Shown here piece after piece: positions 52,899-61,766 of a stretch of 64,000 nt of DNA (its first letter is position 1; every line of letters starts with the position of its first letter). The notes beneath the pieces were generated by a model, which was given only the letters and a program-made list of their open reading frames with translations, had not been told where the DNA came from and did not search any database. The stretch is from a bacterium OM1 bin76 (GTDB lineage: Bacteria > Actinomycetota > Acidimicrobiia > Spongiisociales > ZC4RG35): positions 1-64,000 of the forward strand of contig MPNA01000013.1 of NCBI GenBank assembly GCA_002238785.1, written 5' to 3'. The translations under genes and the position numbers were made by a program.

Positions 52899-53864
52899 TC
52901 AACGGAGTGCCGGGAGCACTTCCTCCGCCAACATAGTTACCTGCCGACGGCAATCGTCGAACACCAGTCGAAGGTCGAAGATCAGATGATCGACACCTGA
53001 CTCCACCATCGCCATGGCCTGCTCGGCGCACTCAGGAGGGGAACCTGTGATCAGCAGACCGGCGAGATCCTCGACAGTTTCGAATCGGCCCGACGGGGGT
53101 TTAATCCAATCTGAGGCGCCTTCAGCGCTGCGCGCCAGGATTCCCACCGCCTCCCGGGCAGTGTCCAGGTGTCGGCCGTCTCCGGCATCAACCAGGGTGA
53201 TGGGCATGCTGGCGATGTCCAGTCGCCGTCCGGTATCGACGCTGAAGCGTCCTGCCAATTCCATCCGCGCCCGGAAGGTGTCGCGGGGAAGCCTCCCAGC
53301 TATCCAGCCATCGGTATGCTCGAAGGCCCTACGCACCGCGGCGCGGCTGACGCCTCCGTAGTACAGCATCAAGCCCTCACCAGGCGCCGGATCGATCTCC
53401 ACGCCGGTGTCTGGGGAGGTAGCCCCCCGCAGAGCCTTAACCGTCTCCTCGAACAACTCGATCCGGCTGCGGTAGTTCAATCCGAGGGACTCGAAGTTCT
53501 TGCTTCCCACCCCCAAACCCAGCCCGATGGCAAGCCGGCCCTCCGCCAAGCTCCAGAGGGTCCCCACCTCCTGCACAAGGCGCAGGGGATGCCGGTTGGG
53601 CAGCAGAACCGCGGTTCCCAAGGTGATGCGTTCCGTGACCGCCGCCACTGCCGCCAGGCTCAAGAGCGGTTCGAAGAAGGTCGTGCCACCCGCTTCCAGC
53701 AACAACCCATGGGGAGCCCCCGCTGCCAGGCGATCTCGCACCCACAGAGAGTCGAAACCGGCATTGTCTGCCAACCGCGCCACCTCGAGCATCTCCGACA
53801 CTTGGGGGTCCCGGCCGAAGTGCGGTAGCACCAGACCGAAGCGAGGCGCCGCCCTATCCGGCAT
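52899..53864 (-). CDS. LLM-class flavin-dependent oxidoreductase (second)
   Basis: A 321-aa luciferase-like oxidoreductase. GLVLPHFGRDPQ, AGFDSLWVRDRL, TLGTAVLLPNRHPL and GLGLGVGSKNFESLG are family signatures. The C-terminus DWIKPPSGRFETVEDLAGLLITG matches the same position of the genes at 13781-14868 and 58899-59867, defining a local subfamily. It overlaps the hydrolase upstream by 11 nt. It may use FMNH2 or F420 to attack a ring or reduce it. Just after its stop, TTGACA on the minus strand (52897-52902) may be a promoter for the binding-protein gene. Confidence 0.88.
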   Translation of the reverse strand: MPDRAAPRFGLVLPHFGRDPQVSEMLEVARLADNAGFDSLWVRDRLAAGAPHGLLLEAGGTTFFEPLLSLAAVAAVTERITLGTAVLLPNRHPLRLVQEVGTLWSLAEGRLAIGLGLGVGSKNFESLGLNYRSRIELFEETVKALRGATSPDTGVEIDPAPGEGLMLYYGGVSRAAVRRAFEHTDGWIAGRLPRDTFRARMELAGRFSVDTGRRLDIASMPITLVDAGDGRHLDTAREAVGILARSAEGASDWIKPPSGRFETVEDLAGLLITGSPPECAEQAMAMVESGVDHLIFDLRLVFDDCRRQVTMLAEEVLPALR

Positions 53865-54747
53865 CGGAATCGGGGGCCAGATGTTGACTCAACCAGTCGT
53901 TCACGTGATCCATTACTTGTTCGAATCCTTCCCCATGATGCACCTCATGGTGACCGATGCCGACGATCACCTCCAATCGTTTGGGTCCTGCAGCCCGACG
54001 CCACATTCTCTGAGATTCATCCACCGGAATCATGGTATCTCCTCCGGCGTGGATGAACATGGCGGGCTTGGATGGCGAATAAGGCAGGTGACGCTCGGGT
54101 CGGAAGGCCAAGATCTGCTCGGCCGACTCCAAGGTAGTCCGGAACGCCATGTGCGGATACTGGCGCTCCACCCGTCGCCGCCATGCCCTGGCTTCATCGT
54201 CGCGGAGCAGTATCTCATCTGGGTCCACCGTCTCGCTGGGCTCGCCCTCCCGTCTGCGACGTCCATCTTCGGCCACCCGGTGGCGGAATTCCCTCCACTG
54301 CTCGGCGTTGCGAATCGCAGACAGGTGACGCTCGCCACTCCCGTAGCCCACCACCGAGATGACCAGCCGGCACCGCCGATCCACTCCGGCGGCCACCGCC
54401 ACCGCCCCACCATAGCTCACTCCCAGCAGGGAGATTCGACCCGCATCCAACTCGGATCTCTCCGCCACGAAGCCCATCGCCGCCCGGATGTCCTCCACGT
54501 GCTCCTCGGGAAAGCAGCGTCCCCGTTCGCCTCCGCTTGCCCCGAATCCCCGGTAATCGGGAACCAGTGCCGCATAGCCCATTGAGGTGAGTGCGGCACC
54601 CCATTGAGGCATAAGCTCCTTCACGCTTCCCCACCCCAGGCACACCACCACTACCGGGTGACCACCCGGCGGGGAATCGCCGATGGGGAGGTACAGGTCC
54701 GCCGCCAATACGACACCGGCAGGGGAAGGAAAGCCCACGGTTTCCAC
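53854..54747 (-). CDS. Alpha/beta-hydrolase (dienelactone-hydrolase-like)
   Basis: A 297-aa hydrolase. CLGWGSVKELMPQWG (oxyanion region), VPDYRGFGASGG, nucleophile LLGVSYGGAVAV (Ser), Asp in HAGGDTMIP and His in GHHEVHHGEG. Same architecture as the operon-1 hydrolase (16260-17210) but with an intact G-x-S-x-G elbow. Belongs to the operon 55808 to 49140 (gap 35 nt to the LLM gene upstream). Confidence 0.88.
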   Translation of the reverse strand: METVGFPSPAGVVLAADLYLPIGDSPPGGHPVVVVCLGWGSVKELMPQWGAALTSMGYAALVPDYRGFGASGGERGRCFPEEHVEDIRAAMGFVAERSELDAGRISLLGVSYGGAVAVAAGVDRRCRLVISVVGYGSGERHLSAIRNAEQWREFRHRVAEDGRRRREGEPSETVDPDEILLRDDEARAWRRRVERQYPHMAFRTTLESAEQILAFRPERHLPYSPSKPAMFIHAGGDTMIPVDESQRMWRRAAGPKRLEVIVGIGHHEVHHGEGFEQVMDHVNDWLSQHLAPDSDAG

Positions 54748-54782
54748 GAACAGAGCCTCTTTCCTTAAGGTGACTCGGCTTG

Positions 54783-55808
54783 TCAGGCCTCCTGGCCGTT
54801 GAAGGCGGGCGCTACCGCCGAGGCAAAGTGCTCGAGTTGCTCGAGGAGATGGTCAACGGTGTGGTATATGAACTTCATCTCGTAGTGGTTGACGCCGGCT
54901 TCCACATATCTACCGATCTTCTCACCGACATCATCGGCGTCGCCGATCAAGCCCGCCGCGGCGATCGCATCTTGGGTGGCGGTGTGGTCGAAGCCTTCCG
55001 TCAGCACGCCAAGCGTTTTCTGGGCACTGGAGATGGCTTCCTCTCGAGTTTCGGCCAAGGAGACATATACCTCGGTCGCAATATCAAATTCGGTTCCCCC
55101 CCTGCCCTTCTCGGCAGCAAGTCGATCGAGATTGCTGATGCGTCCTGGGTACTCATCGGGCGGGATCCACCCCGTTGAGAACTCCGCCGTGATGTCCATG
55201 GCGGTAGGGCCGTGGCCACCGGTCCAGATCGGCGGGTACGGCTTTTGCACCGGCTTGGGCCAGATCTCCGTCTCTGGGAAGCTGAAGTACTCACCCTCAT
55301 AGGAGGGAAAGTCCTCGGTCCATATGGTCTTCATGGCACGCAGGTAATCCCGCGTCACGTGGTACTTGGTCTTTCGGGGGATTCCCAACACCTCGAAATC
55401 CACATTGTGGGTGCTCTTGGGAGCTCCGGTGCCGATCCCGAAGATCACGCGGCCATTGCTCAACACATCAATATTGGCGACTTGCTTGGCCGCTACCAGC
55501 GGATTGCGATAGGGAAGGCACAGGACCGCCACCCCGATGCGGATCCGGTTGGTGATGCCCGCCAAGAAGGCCATGTTCGTCAAGGACTCGAAAAAGACGG
55601 GGGGTGAGTCGGCCGCTTCCACCGCCTCCCGGGAACCGCAGGACACATGGTGGCGATCCTGGAAAGTTGTCCAAGCCAGGAAGTCGTGCACCCACACGGC
55701 GTCGAAGCCAAGTTCTTCTGAGCGGACGGCCGACCGCCGGATATCCTCGGTATTCGCCAACGGTCCTGCCACCGGAAGCCGCACGCCGAACTCTGTCGCC
55801 TTAGCCAT
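54783..55808 (-). CDS. LLM-class flavin-dependent oxidoreductase (third, other subgroup)
   Basis: A 341-aa LLM protein. Start ATG 55808 (MAKATEFGVRLPVAG); the longer frame overlapping the divergent M20 gene is rejected. LGFDAVWVHDFLAW, IGVAVLCLPYRNPL and FGIGTGAPKSTHNVDFEVLG are recognisable. It lacks the WxxPxSGxF C-terminal motif of the other three LLM genes, so a different subgroup and probably a different step. First gene of the operon that includes the ABC importer. Confidence 0.88.
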   Translation of the reverse strand: MAKATEFGVRLPVAGPLANTEDIRRSAVRSEELGFDAVWVHDFLAWTTFQDRHHVSCGSREAVEAADSPPVFFESLTNMAFLAGITNRIRIGVAVLCLPYRNPLVAAKQVANIDVLSNGRVIFGIGTGAPKSTHNVDFEVLGIPRKTKYHVTRDYLRAMKTIWTEDFPSYEGEYFSFPETEIWPKPVQKPYPPIWTGGHGPTAMDITAEFSTGWIPPDEYPGRISNLDRLAAEKGRGGTEFDIATEVYVSLAETREEAISSAQKTLGVLTEGFDHTATQDAIAAAGLIGDADDVGEKIGRYVEAGVNHYEMKFIYHTVDHLLEQLEHFASAVAPAFNGQEA

Positions 55809-55876
55809 TAAGCCACTCCTGTTTGTGATGTCCGAGCGGATTCTACATTCGGGCGCCTGACGTAACCTGGGCAGGA

Positions 55877-57094
55877 ATGAAGATCGGACCGTTATCCCAG
55901 CGCTGGTTGGCGGAGCGCCGGCCCGCTTTGGTGGCAATGCTTGAACAGTTGGTCCTGACCGAGAGTCACGCTGCCCAGCCGGCCGGGGTGGCAGAGGCCG
56001 CTTCCCTGGTCATCGAGCAGTTATCCTCCCTCGGTTTTTCCTTCACGGAGATCCCCCAGTCCCCTCTTCCTCAAGCGCTGCATTGGCTGGAGGACTTGAT
56101 GTCGCCCGGTGTTCCCTACAGCAATCTGGGAGCCACTTATTCGGGATTTCGGAGGGGCGAGAGGCCCGGGCGGCTTCTGTTGGTGGGAGATCTTGACACC
56201 GCCTTCCCGCCCGGTAGCCCAACCGGCGGTTTTCGGATCGAGGGAGCAAAAGCGTTCGGCCCGGGGGTGGCGGACATGAAGGGAGGGCTGGTGGTGATGG
56301 TCGCCGCCCTGGGAGCCTTGTGCCATCTGGGGGCGGGTCTGCCCGATATCGCCGTGGTCCTGTCCGGGGACGAACAAGCCGGGAGTCTGGGGTCCCGGCC
56401 AACTGTGGAACGGGCGGGAATGGGAGCGGACTGGTGCCTGGGTCTGGAATGTGCCCGCCAGGGGGGCAAGCTCATGTCCGGACGGGGACATATCGGAGTG
56501 GGCAGGCTAACCGTGAGGGGAAGGGAGTCGCACACCGGATCAGCCCATGCCCAAGGCCGCAACGCCCTCGACGGCCTGGCACGCCTGATTGTTGGATTCA
56601 ATCGCCTCACCAATGAAGAACAAGGAACCTACATCACGGTCACCATGGCTCAGGCAGGCCGACGGCGCAGCGTAACCCCTGCCCACGCTTCGGCAGTGGT
56701 GGATATCCGGACCCGCGGCCCTGACTATTGGGATGCCGTGGTCCGCCGCATGCACTCTCTGGTCCCAAATGTGGAAGAGGATTGCGGAGTTACGGTGGAA
56801 CTGCTGACTCACAACCATCGACCCGGGGTTCAGCCAAACGAGCGGACCGAAATACTGCTCTCCATCGCCGAAAAGGTCGGAGAGGACTTGTCCATCAAGA
56901 TCGATGCGTTCGAATCGGCGGCAGCGGGCAGTGTCTCCTTTCGCAGCCCGTCAACCGCCACCTTGGACGGCCTAGGACCAGTGGGCGGCGACCTGATGAC
57001 CCGCAATGAACATGTCCAGGTCGACAGCCTCGTCTCGCGAGCCGCCCTCCTAGCGGGGATCATCAGCCAGTTGCCGCCAGCCCGCTCGCAGTGA
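55877..57094 (+). CDS. M20-family metallo-amidohydrolase, atypical metal ligands
   Basis: A 405-aa M20 member (ArgE/CPG2-like). Where the family has GHxDT it reads VGDLDTAFPP, so the first metal His appears to be Asp; the bridging Asp is in GVADMKGG; the DEE region reads SGDEQAGS, with the catalytic Glu kept but the adjacent metal Glu changed to Gln; further ligands are E in GLECARQ and H in NEHVQVDS. A dimerisation domain lies at about 190-310. Metal binding may differ or be partly lost. Divergent from the LLM gene at 55808, with 68 nt between; first of three plus-strand pathway genes. Confidence 0.83.
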   Translation: MKIGPLSQRWLAERRPALVAMLEQLVLTESHAAQPAGVAEAASLVIEQLSSLGFSFTEIPQSPLPQALHWLEDLMSPGVPYSNLGATYSGFRRGERPGRLLLVGDLDTAFPPGSPTGGFRIEGAKAFGPGVADMKGGLVVMVAALGALCHLGAGLPDIAVVLSGDEQAGSLGSRPTVERAGMGADWCLGLECARQGGKLMSGRGHIGVGRLTVRGRESHTGSAHAQGRNALDGLARLIVGFNRLTNEEQGTYITVTMAQAGRRRSVTPAHASAVVDIRTRGPDYWDAVVRRMHSLVPNVEEDCGVTVELLTHNHRPGVQPNERTEILLSIAEKVGEDLSIKIDAFESAAAGSVSFRSPSTATLDGLGPVGGDLMTRNEHVQVDSLVSRAALLAGIISQLPPARSQ

Positions 57095-57150
57095 CACGGG
57101 CACGGAGCCAGGGTGCGGTAGCCGCCGGCCTGACAGCCGGCGCCCCGCCG
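57081..57150 (+). repeat. 70-bp tandem repeat at the M20 gene end, copy 1
   Basis: Identical by eye to 57196-57265 (offset 115). It includes the M20 stop codon and a GC-rich hairpin cgccggc-ctgaca-gccggcg (57123-57142), which may act as a terminator-like structure without a T-tract. Confidence 0.8.
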
Positions 57151-57405
57151 CGCGCCCCCCCCTCCTCGGGGGAATAACCACCCAGTCCCCGCCGCCCCGC
57201 TCGCAGTGACACGGGCACGGAGCCAGGGTGCGGTAGCCGCCGGCCTGACAGCCGGCGCCCCGCCGAGGTCCTGCGAGCCTATTGACAAAGAATGACAGGA
57301 ATAGTTACCCTTCGAAAGGTTTGACCAGGCAGAGCTTGTCGTGAAACACCTGCGGGCACCTATGCCCGTTGATCGTTGTCACATACGAAAGGACAGCAAA
57401 GCAAG
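57095..57405. other. Intergenic region with duplicated gene end and a promoter-like site
   Basis: A 311-bp gap. The first half is the tandem duplicate of the M20 gene end. The second half has TTGACA at 57282-57287 and a weak -10 (tagtta at 57302 or ttaccc at 57305), giving a leader of about 100 nt for the amidohydrolase gene. No gene is seen. Confidence 0.5.
57196..57265 (+). repeat. 70-bp tandem repeat at the M20 gene end, copy 2
   Basis: Partner of 57081-57150. Repeats the last three M20 codons, the stop and the hairpin (57238-57257). Upstream similarity (ccagt...ccgcc) suggests the duplicated unit was about 115 bp. Confidence 0.8.
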
Positions 57406-58842
57406 ATGACCGAAACAACCACGAGGATCCGGGGCGGGACGATCCACACTTCTTCGGGGGAATTGAATGCCGACCTGCTGATTTCCGGTGAGAAGGTCGC
57501 CGCTTTGTTGGATCCTGCCAATCCGGTTTCGGCAGACCGGGAGATTGACGCTCAAGGAAAGTGGGTTCTGCCCGGACTCATCGATCTACACGCCCACACG
57601 CGTTCTCCCGGATACGAGCAAAAGGAGGACTTCCTGACCGCATCCCGAGCCGCGGCGGCAGGAGGGTACACCACCTTCGTGGACATGCCCAATGTTGAAC
57701 CTCCCACAGTCACCGTGGAGTTGTTCGAAGAGAAGCGAGCGGTGGCCAATGAGTTGTGCATAGTCGACTGGGGGCACTTCGTGGGGCCGACTCAGTTGGA
57801 AGAGATCCCCAAACTGGCCAAGGCGGGGGCGACCGGCTTCAAGTTCTTCCAGGTCACCGGTGGATACCCTCACGATCCTCGGCTTGCCATAGCGGACCCA
57901 GCCCGGCTTCTGGAGACTTTTGAGGCCATCGCCGAGACAGGGTTGCTTTGCGTGGTTCATCCCTTTGCCCAGACGCTGTTCGAAAGCCTGTATCACCGAG
58001 AAGTCGCCAAGGGTAGGCCGGGAGACATCTTCACTTTCAGCGACGTCTACACCCGGGACATCGTGTGGCGGCTGGCGGTGGCAATCCTGCTGGAAGTCCA
58101 GAGGGAGACCGGCATGCGGATGCAGGTAGTCCACACCCATGCTCCCGGTAGCCTGCGCCTGCTTGCCCAGGCCAAGGCTGATGGAGTGCCAGTAACAGTG
58201 GCAACCGACCCCAAGTACTTCCACCTGAGAGAAGAAGACATCAGAAGCCAAGGCGCCCGGGCAATTCCGGGGGGAGCGGTCACCACCAACCCCGATCGGA
58301 TGGCCGCCATCTGGGAAGGACTGGACAGTGGCGTGATCGACATCATCGATTCGGATCACGCTCCGCACCTGTTGGAAGACCTGACCCTGATGGAAGAGGA
58401 TCCGCTCATAGGACCGTTCGGATCGCCGCACTACGAGCATCTGCTGTCGTTGATGCTGTCGGACGTGCAGGCCGGAAACCTTCGTCTGAATCGGTTGGTC
58501 CATGCCCTGACCGAGGCGCCCGCCCGGATCCTGGGCCTGTATCCACGGAAAGGGGCGCTGCAGCCCGGGTCGGACGCCGATGTGGTGATAGTCGATCCTG
58601 ATCTGGCCTACCAACCCCTGGACGGGCAGATGGAGTGCAAGAGCAATTGGACTCCGTACCACGGCCGTGACTTTGTCGGTAAGCCGATACTCACCATGTT
58701 GCGGGGAAAGGTCATCTTCAGTGACGGGGAGATAACCGCGGAGCCCGGCTACGGTCGTTATATCGCCGGGGTGCCGCAGGAGCCTGCTCCAGGGCGGCCC
58801 TCCGACATGCACCCGGGCCTTCATCTGCGTCCCCGGTCCTAG
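57406..58842 (+). CDS. Cyclic amidohydrolase (dihydroorotase/allantoinase-like), second
   Basis: A 478-aa cyclic amidohydrolase. I choose ATG 57406; a TTG at 57376 is possible and sits nearer to no clear ribosome site, while gaaagga lies 13 nt before the ATG. Motifs: DLHAHTRSPGYEQKEDF (HxH and Arg), carboxylated Lys in ATGFKFFQVTG, VVHPFAQ, QVVHTHAPG and DSDHAPHL. The HxHxR form again suggests a carboxylate-bearing ring substrate. Shares overall layout with 14872-16263 but is clearly diverged. Followed after 56 nt by an LLM gene. Confidence 0.87.
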   Translation: MTETTTRIRGGTIHTSSGELNADLLISGEKVAALLDPANPVSADREIDAQGKWVLPGLIDLHAHTRSPGYEQKEDFLTASRAAAAGGYTTFVDMPNVEPPTVTVELFEEKRAVANELCIVDWGHFVGPTQLEEIPKLAKAGATGFKFFQVTGGYPHDPRLAIADPARLLETFEAIAETGLLCVVHPFAQTLFESLYHREVAKGRPGDIFTFSDVYTRDIVWRLAVAILLEVQRETGMRMQVVHTHAPGSLRLLAQAKADGVPVTVATDPKYFHLREEDIRSQGARAIPGGAVTTNPDRMAAIWEGLDSGVIDIIDSDHAPHLLEDLTLMEEDPLIGPFGSPHYEHLLSLMLSDVQAGNLRLNRLVHALTEAPARILGLYPRKGALQPGSDADVVIVDPDLAYQPLDGQMECKSNWTPYHGRDFVGKPILTMLRGKVIFSDGEITAEPGYGRYIAGVPQEPAPGRPSDMHPGLHLRPRS

Positions 58843-58898
58843 CTCATCCAGGTAGGAACCTCTCTGCTGAAAATGCAGGAACCTCCAGGCGAGCAACA

Positions 58899-59867
58899 AT
58901 GAAATTCGGTGTGCTTGTTCCGCACTTCGGACAATGGACATCCAGGGAAACCCTGATCGACAACGCCCCGGTAATCGAGCAGATGGGATTTCATTCCCTA
59001 TGGGTACGGGACCATCTGGTGTGGAAGCCCCACGAAATGGAAGGACAGGACCGCACCTTCCTGGAACCGCTTTTGACCCTGGCGGCCCTTTCCGCGGTTA
59101 CCAAAAAGATGATGCTGGGCACCGCTGTTTTGATCCCGATTCGCTGGCCACTGAAACTCGCCCAGAATCTTGCCACCCTCAGCTATCTCTCCGAAGGCCG
59201 AGTGATGGCCGGAATGGGGCTGGGGAGCAACGAGGCCGAATTCGCGGCCGCCGGGCTTGACAAGGACCGCCGCATCCCCATCCTTGAAGAGACGCTGGAG
59301 ATCTGCCGGCGGGTCTGGCAAGAAGACAGCGTCTCCTACCAGGGAGAGATCTTCGAGTTCGAGGACTTTACGCTGAGACCCAAGCCGGCCGCGCCAATTC
59401 CCTTCCTGTACGGGGGAAGTACCAGGGCGGCCGCACGGAGGGCCGTGACCCTCACGGAAGGCTGGATACCGGGTCGGATTCCCATCGACACTCTCAAAGA
59501 CCGGCTCACCTACATACAACGATTGTGCCGGGAGCAACAGAAAGAGATTCTGTTGGGCACGATTCCCCTGGTGTTGGCAGATCCGGATCGGCGGCGGGCC
59601 CGTGAGTCCATAGACATCCAAGCCCTGGGGGTCAGTTCAGCCGGCGCCCGACATTGGGTGACTCCCGCCTCGGGAGGATTCAATACCGTTGACGATCTGG
59701 AAGGCCTGCTGGTGGCGGGAGACCGATCCGACTGTTTGCGGTCGATCGAGACGTTCGCCCGCCTGCGCCTCGAATTGGTGATCCTTGATGTTCGGCTCGG
59801 GTACAGCCACTACATGCAACAGTTGGAATGGCTGGCCGAATGGGTAATCTCCGAGTTCGGCGATTGA
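58899..59867 (+). CDS. LLM-class flavin-dependent oxidoreductase (fourth)
   Basis: A 322-aa luciferase-like oxidoreductase. KFGVLVPHFGQWTS, MGFHSLWVRDHLVW, LGTAVLIPIRWPL, GMGLGSNEAEFAAAGL and IPFLYGGSTRAAARRAV. The latter block shows what the broken operon-1 paralogue should read where its duplication lies. C-terminal WVTPASGGFNTVDDLEGLL is the shared subgroup motif. The last gene of the three-gene plus-strand set. Confidence 0.9.
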   Translation: MKFGVLVPHFGQWTSRETLIDNAPVIEQMGFHSLWVRDHLVWKPHEMEGQDRTFLEPLLTLAALSAVTKKMMLGTAVLIPIRWPLKLAQNLATLSYLSEGRVMAGMGLGSNEAEFAAAGLDKDRRIPILEETLEICRRVWQEDSVSYQGEIFEFEDFTLRPKPAAPIPFLYGGSTRAAARRAVTLTEGWIPGRIPIDTLKDRLTYIQRLCREQQKEILLGTIPLVLADPDRRRARESIDIQALGVSSAGARHWVTPASGGFNTVDDLEGLLVAGDRSDCLRSIETFARLRLELVILDVRLGYSHYMQQLEWLAEWVISEFGD

Positions 59868-59927
59868 GACCTGGTGTTTCACCGGTTCGACTTCAGGACC
59901 GAACCCGGCTCCAGCAAGCATCTGTGG

Positions 59928-61418
59928 TCAACCGCCGGAGGGATCAGCGGGGGACTTTAAGGCGCCTACCGACACCTCGCTGACCGGATTCCACAGCATC
60001 CAACCCAGATTGAATTCCTCGGCGGCGTTGATCGACGACCGCACCTGGTCGTCCCGATGACCGAAATCCTGAAGCCAAGGGCGGATGACCACCCCGATGT
60101 GCATCCTGGCAACCGCATCCTCGAGGGCGGACTTCACCACCCCTCCGGGATGATCATTGGGACGGTCAAAGCCATACCAGCCGTTGTCGTAGTGGCTGGG
60201 ATACAGCATGGGCGAGACGACATCCAGCACCTCGGTGATCTTCTCCCACTGCTGCCCGATCCCCCCGTCATCGGCGACCGTGGTGAGAAACCCGAAGATG
60301 TCAGCTGCGACCGCGCATCCCATCGGCCACAGGAGGGCGCGGGCCTCCTCCAAGAAAGAATTGATGGTCGCCACCCGGGAGTCCGGGTCGATCGGGCCGT
60401 CAAATGTAGCAGACGGCCTCCGGGAATCGGGGAAGCGAATGTAATCGAACTGGATTTCATCTACGCCCATTCCGCAGGCCTCCACCGCCAGTTCCAGGGC
60501 GTAGGCGCGAGCCTGGGAATCGGTGGGGTCAAGAAAGTACTGGTGTCCCTGACGGTAAGGCTGCCCCAGGTAGGAGTCCCACACCGCGATGGTGGGCACT
60601 CTGACGCTGGCGATGGGGTCCTGGAAAGCAACGATCCTGCCGATCAGATAGATATCCAGCCGTTCCAGTTGGTCGGCCAGACCCGCCAGGTCGTATTGAG
60701 GATTCACGGCTCGCACCTGCCGGACCATCTCCACCTGGGAGTCGTAGAAGACCTGTCCTGTTTCGTCTTTGATGTCCAACATCACCCCGTTCAATTCCGA
60801 GTCCTGAACCAACCTGATCATGGCGTCCCACTTCAGACGATCTCCCGCCACGTCTCCGGAGACATGGGCGGCTCGTACCACCAAGGGTTGGATGGTCAGT
60901 TCCGCGTCTCCGGGACCACCGTCCCACTGGTAGGAGGTGGGGATCCAGGCCGGACGGGAGACTGCAACTTCGCCCTCCTCCACTCTCTCCAAGAGGAATT
61001 GGCCGTCCGAGTCGGTGTAAGTGCTGACCTGTCCCGCACTGACCAGGGCACCTTCCACGGGCACCTGGTTCACGTCGGTGACCCTTCCCCGAAGCGTCCT
61101 CGGCCTGAGATGGACGAACATGGAGTCCTGGGGAGGTCCGGCCACTGTCACCGTCTTCTGGAGATGACCGGGAGATATCAGCACGTAGCGGCGCCCGTCC
61201 GGAGCCCACTGCAGTACCGCCGACCCATCCAGGTCGGTGACCTTCTCCACCTCCCCATCGTAGAGCACGGTGACGTCCCCGATGCCCAACCCGTTCTCGT
61301 CCAGCACGAAGAGAGTAAAGGGCTGGTCGTCGTCGAAGATCAGCCAAAGCATCCAAAGAACCCACCCGAGGGTCAACAAGGTAAGCAACCTGCGGGTCCA
61401 GAGCCTGCGCCAAGACAT
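59928..61418 (-). CDS. DUF4015-type putative glycoside hydrolase with carboxypeptidase-regulatory-like domain
   Basis: A 496-aa protein. N-terminal helix (about residues 10-28) could be an anchor. A beta-sandwich region with repeats of the CarboxypepD_reg kind (RGRVTDVNQVPVEGALVSAG, TDSDGQFLLERV) spans about 35-165. The C-terminal about 320 residues are a TIM-barrel of the DUF4015/GHL type: ELNGVMLDIKDETGQVFYDS, YLIGRIVAFQDP, DEIQFDYIRFPD, VSPMLYPSHYDNGWYG and GWMLWNPVSE. Probably acts on cell-envelope or external glycan. Not linked to its neighbours in function. Confidence 0.85.
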   Translation of the reverse strand: MSWRRLWTRRLLTLLTLGWVLWMLWLIFDDDQPFTLFVLDENGLGIGDVTVLYDGEVEKVTDLDGSAVLQWAPDGRRYVLISPGHLQKTVTVAGPPQDSMFVHLRPRTLRGRVTDVNQVPVEGALVSAGQVSTYTDSDGQFLLERVEEGEVAVSRPAWIPTSYQWDGGPGDAELTIQPLVVRAAHVSGDVAGDRLKWDAMIRLVQDSELNGVMLDIKDETGQVFYDSQVEMVRQVRAVNPQYDLAGLADQLERLDIYLIGRIVAFQDPIASVRVPTIAVWDSYLGQPYRQGHQYFLDPTDSQARAYALELAVEACGMGVDEIQFDYIRFPDSRRPSATFDGPIDPDSRVATINSFLEEARALLWPMGCAVAADIFGFLTTVADDGGIGQQWEKITEVLDVVSPMLYPSHYDNGWYGFDRPNDHPGGVVKSALEDAVARMHIGVVIRPWLQDFGHRDDQVRSSINAAEEFNLGWMLWNPVSEVSVGALKSPADPSGG

Positions 61419-61463
61419 CCCTAACCGCCCAGATTAGGGGACATACGGAATAAGGTATATGTC

Positions 61464-61739
61464 ATGTTCGGTTTTCTGCTATCGGTGGTGATCGCGGCGT
61501 TGGCTGGAGCAACCGGTGCTCGCCTGGCCGGTCGGCAGTCAACTGGTTGCTGGGCCTCAATGGCGTTGGGTTGGATTGGTTCCCTATTGGGTTCCTGGTT
61601 GGCCAACCTACTAGGGTGGCCGACCTTCTGGGAAATAGAGGGGTTCCCGGTGATTTGGGCCGTTATCGGCGCGGCCTTGTTCGTGGCCGTGCTCAACCTG
61701 ATAAGCGGACGCCGCGACGGGCGGCGTCGGCCGAACTGA
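61464..61739 (+). CDS. YeaQ/GlsB-like small membrane protein
   Basis: A 91-aa protein with three hydrophobic helices. GWIGSLLGSWLANLLGW and VIWAVIGAALFVAVLNLISG resemble the transglycosylase-associated (YeaQ/YmgE/GlsB) family, often linked to envelope stress. ATG 61464. Lone gene. Moderate certainty. Confidence 0.7.
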   Translation: MFGFLLSVVIAALAGATGARLAGRQSTGCWASMALGWIGSLLGSWLANLLGWPTFWEIEGFPVIWAVIGAALFVAVLNLISGRRDGRRRPN

Positions 61740-61766
61740 ATCGGGGGACCGCAGTCCCGCTCCGAC

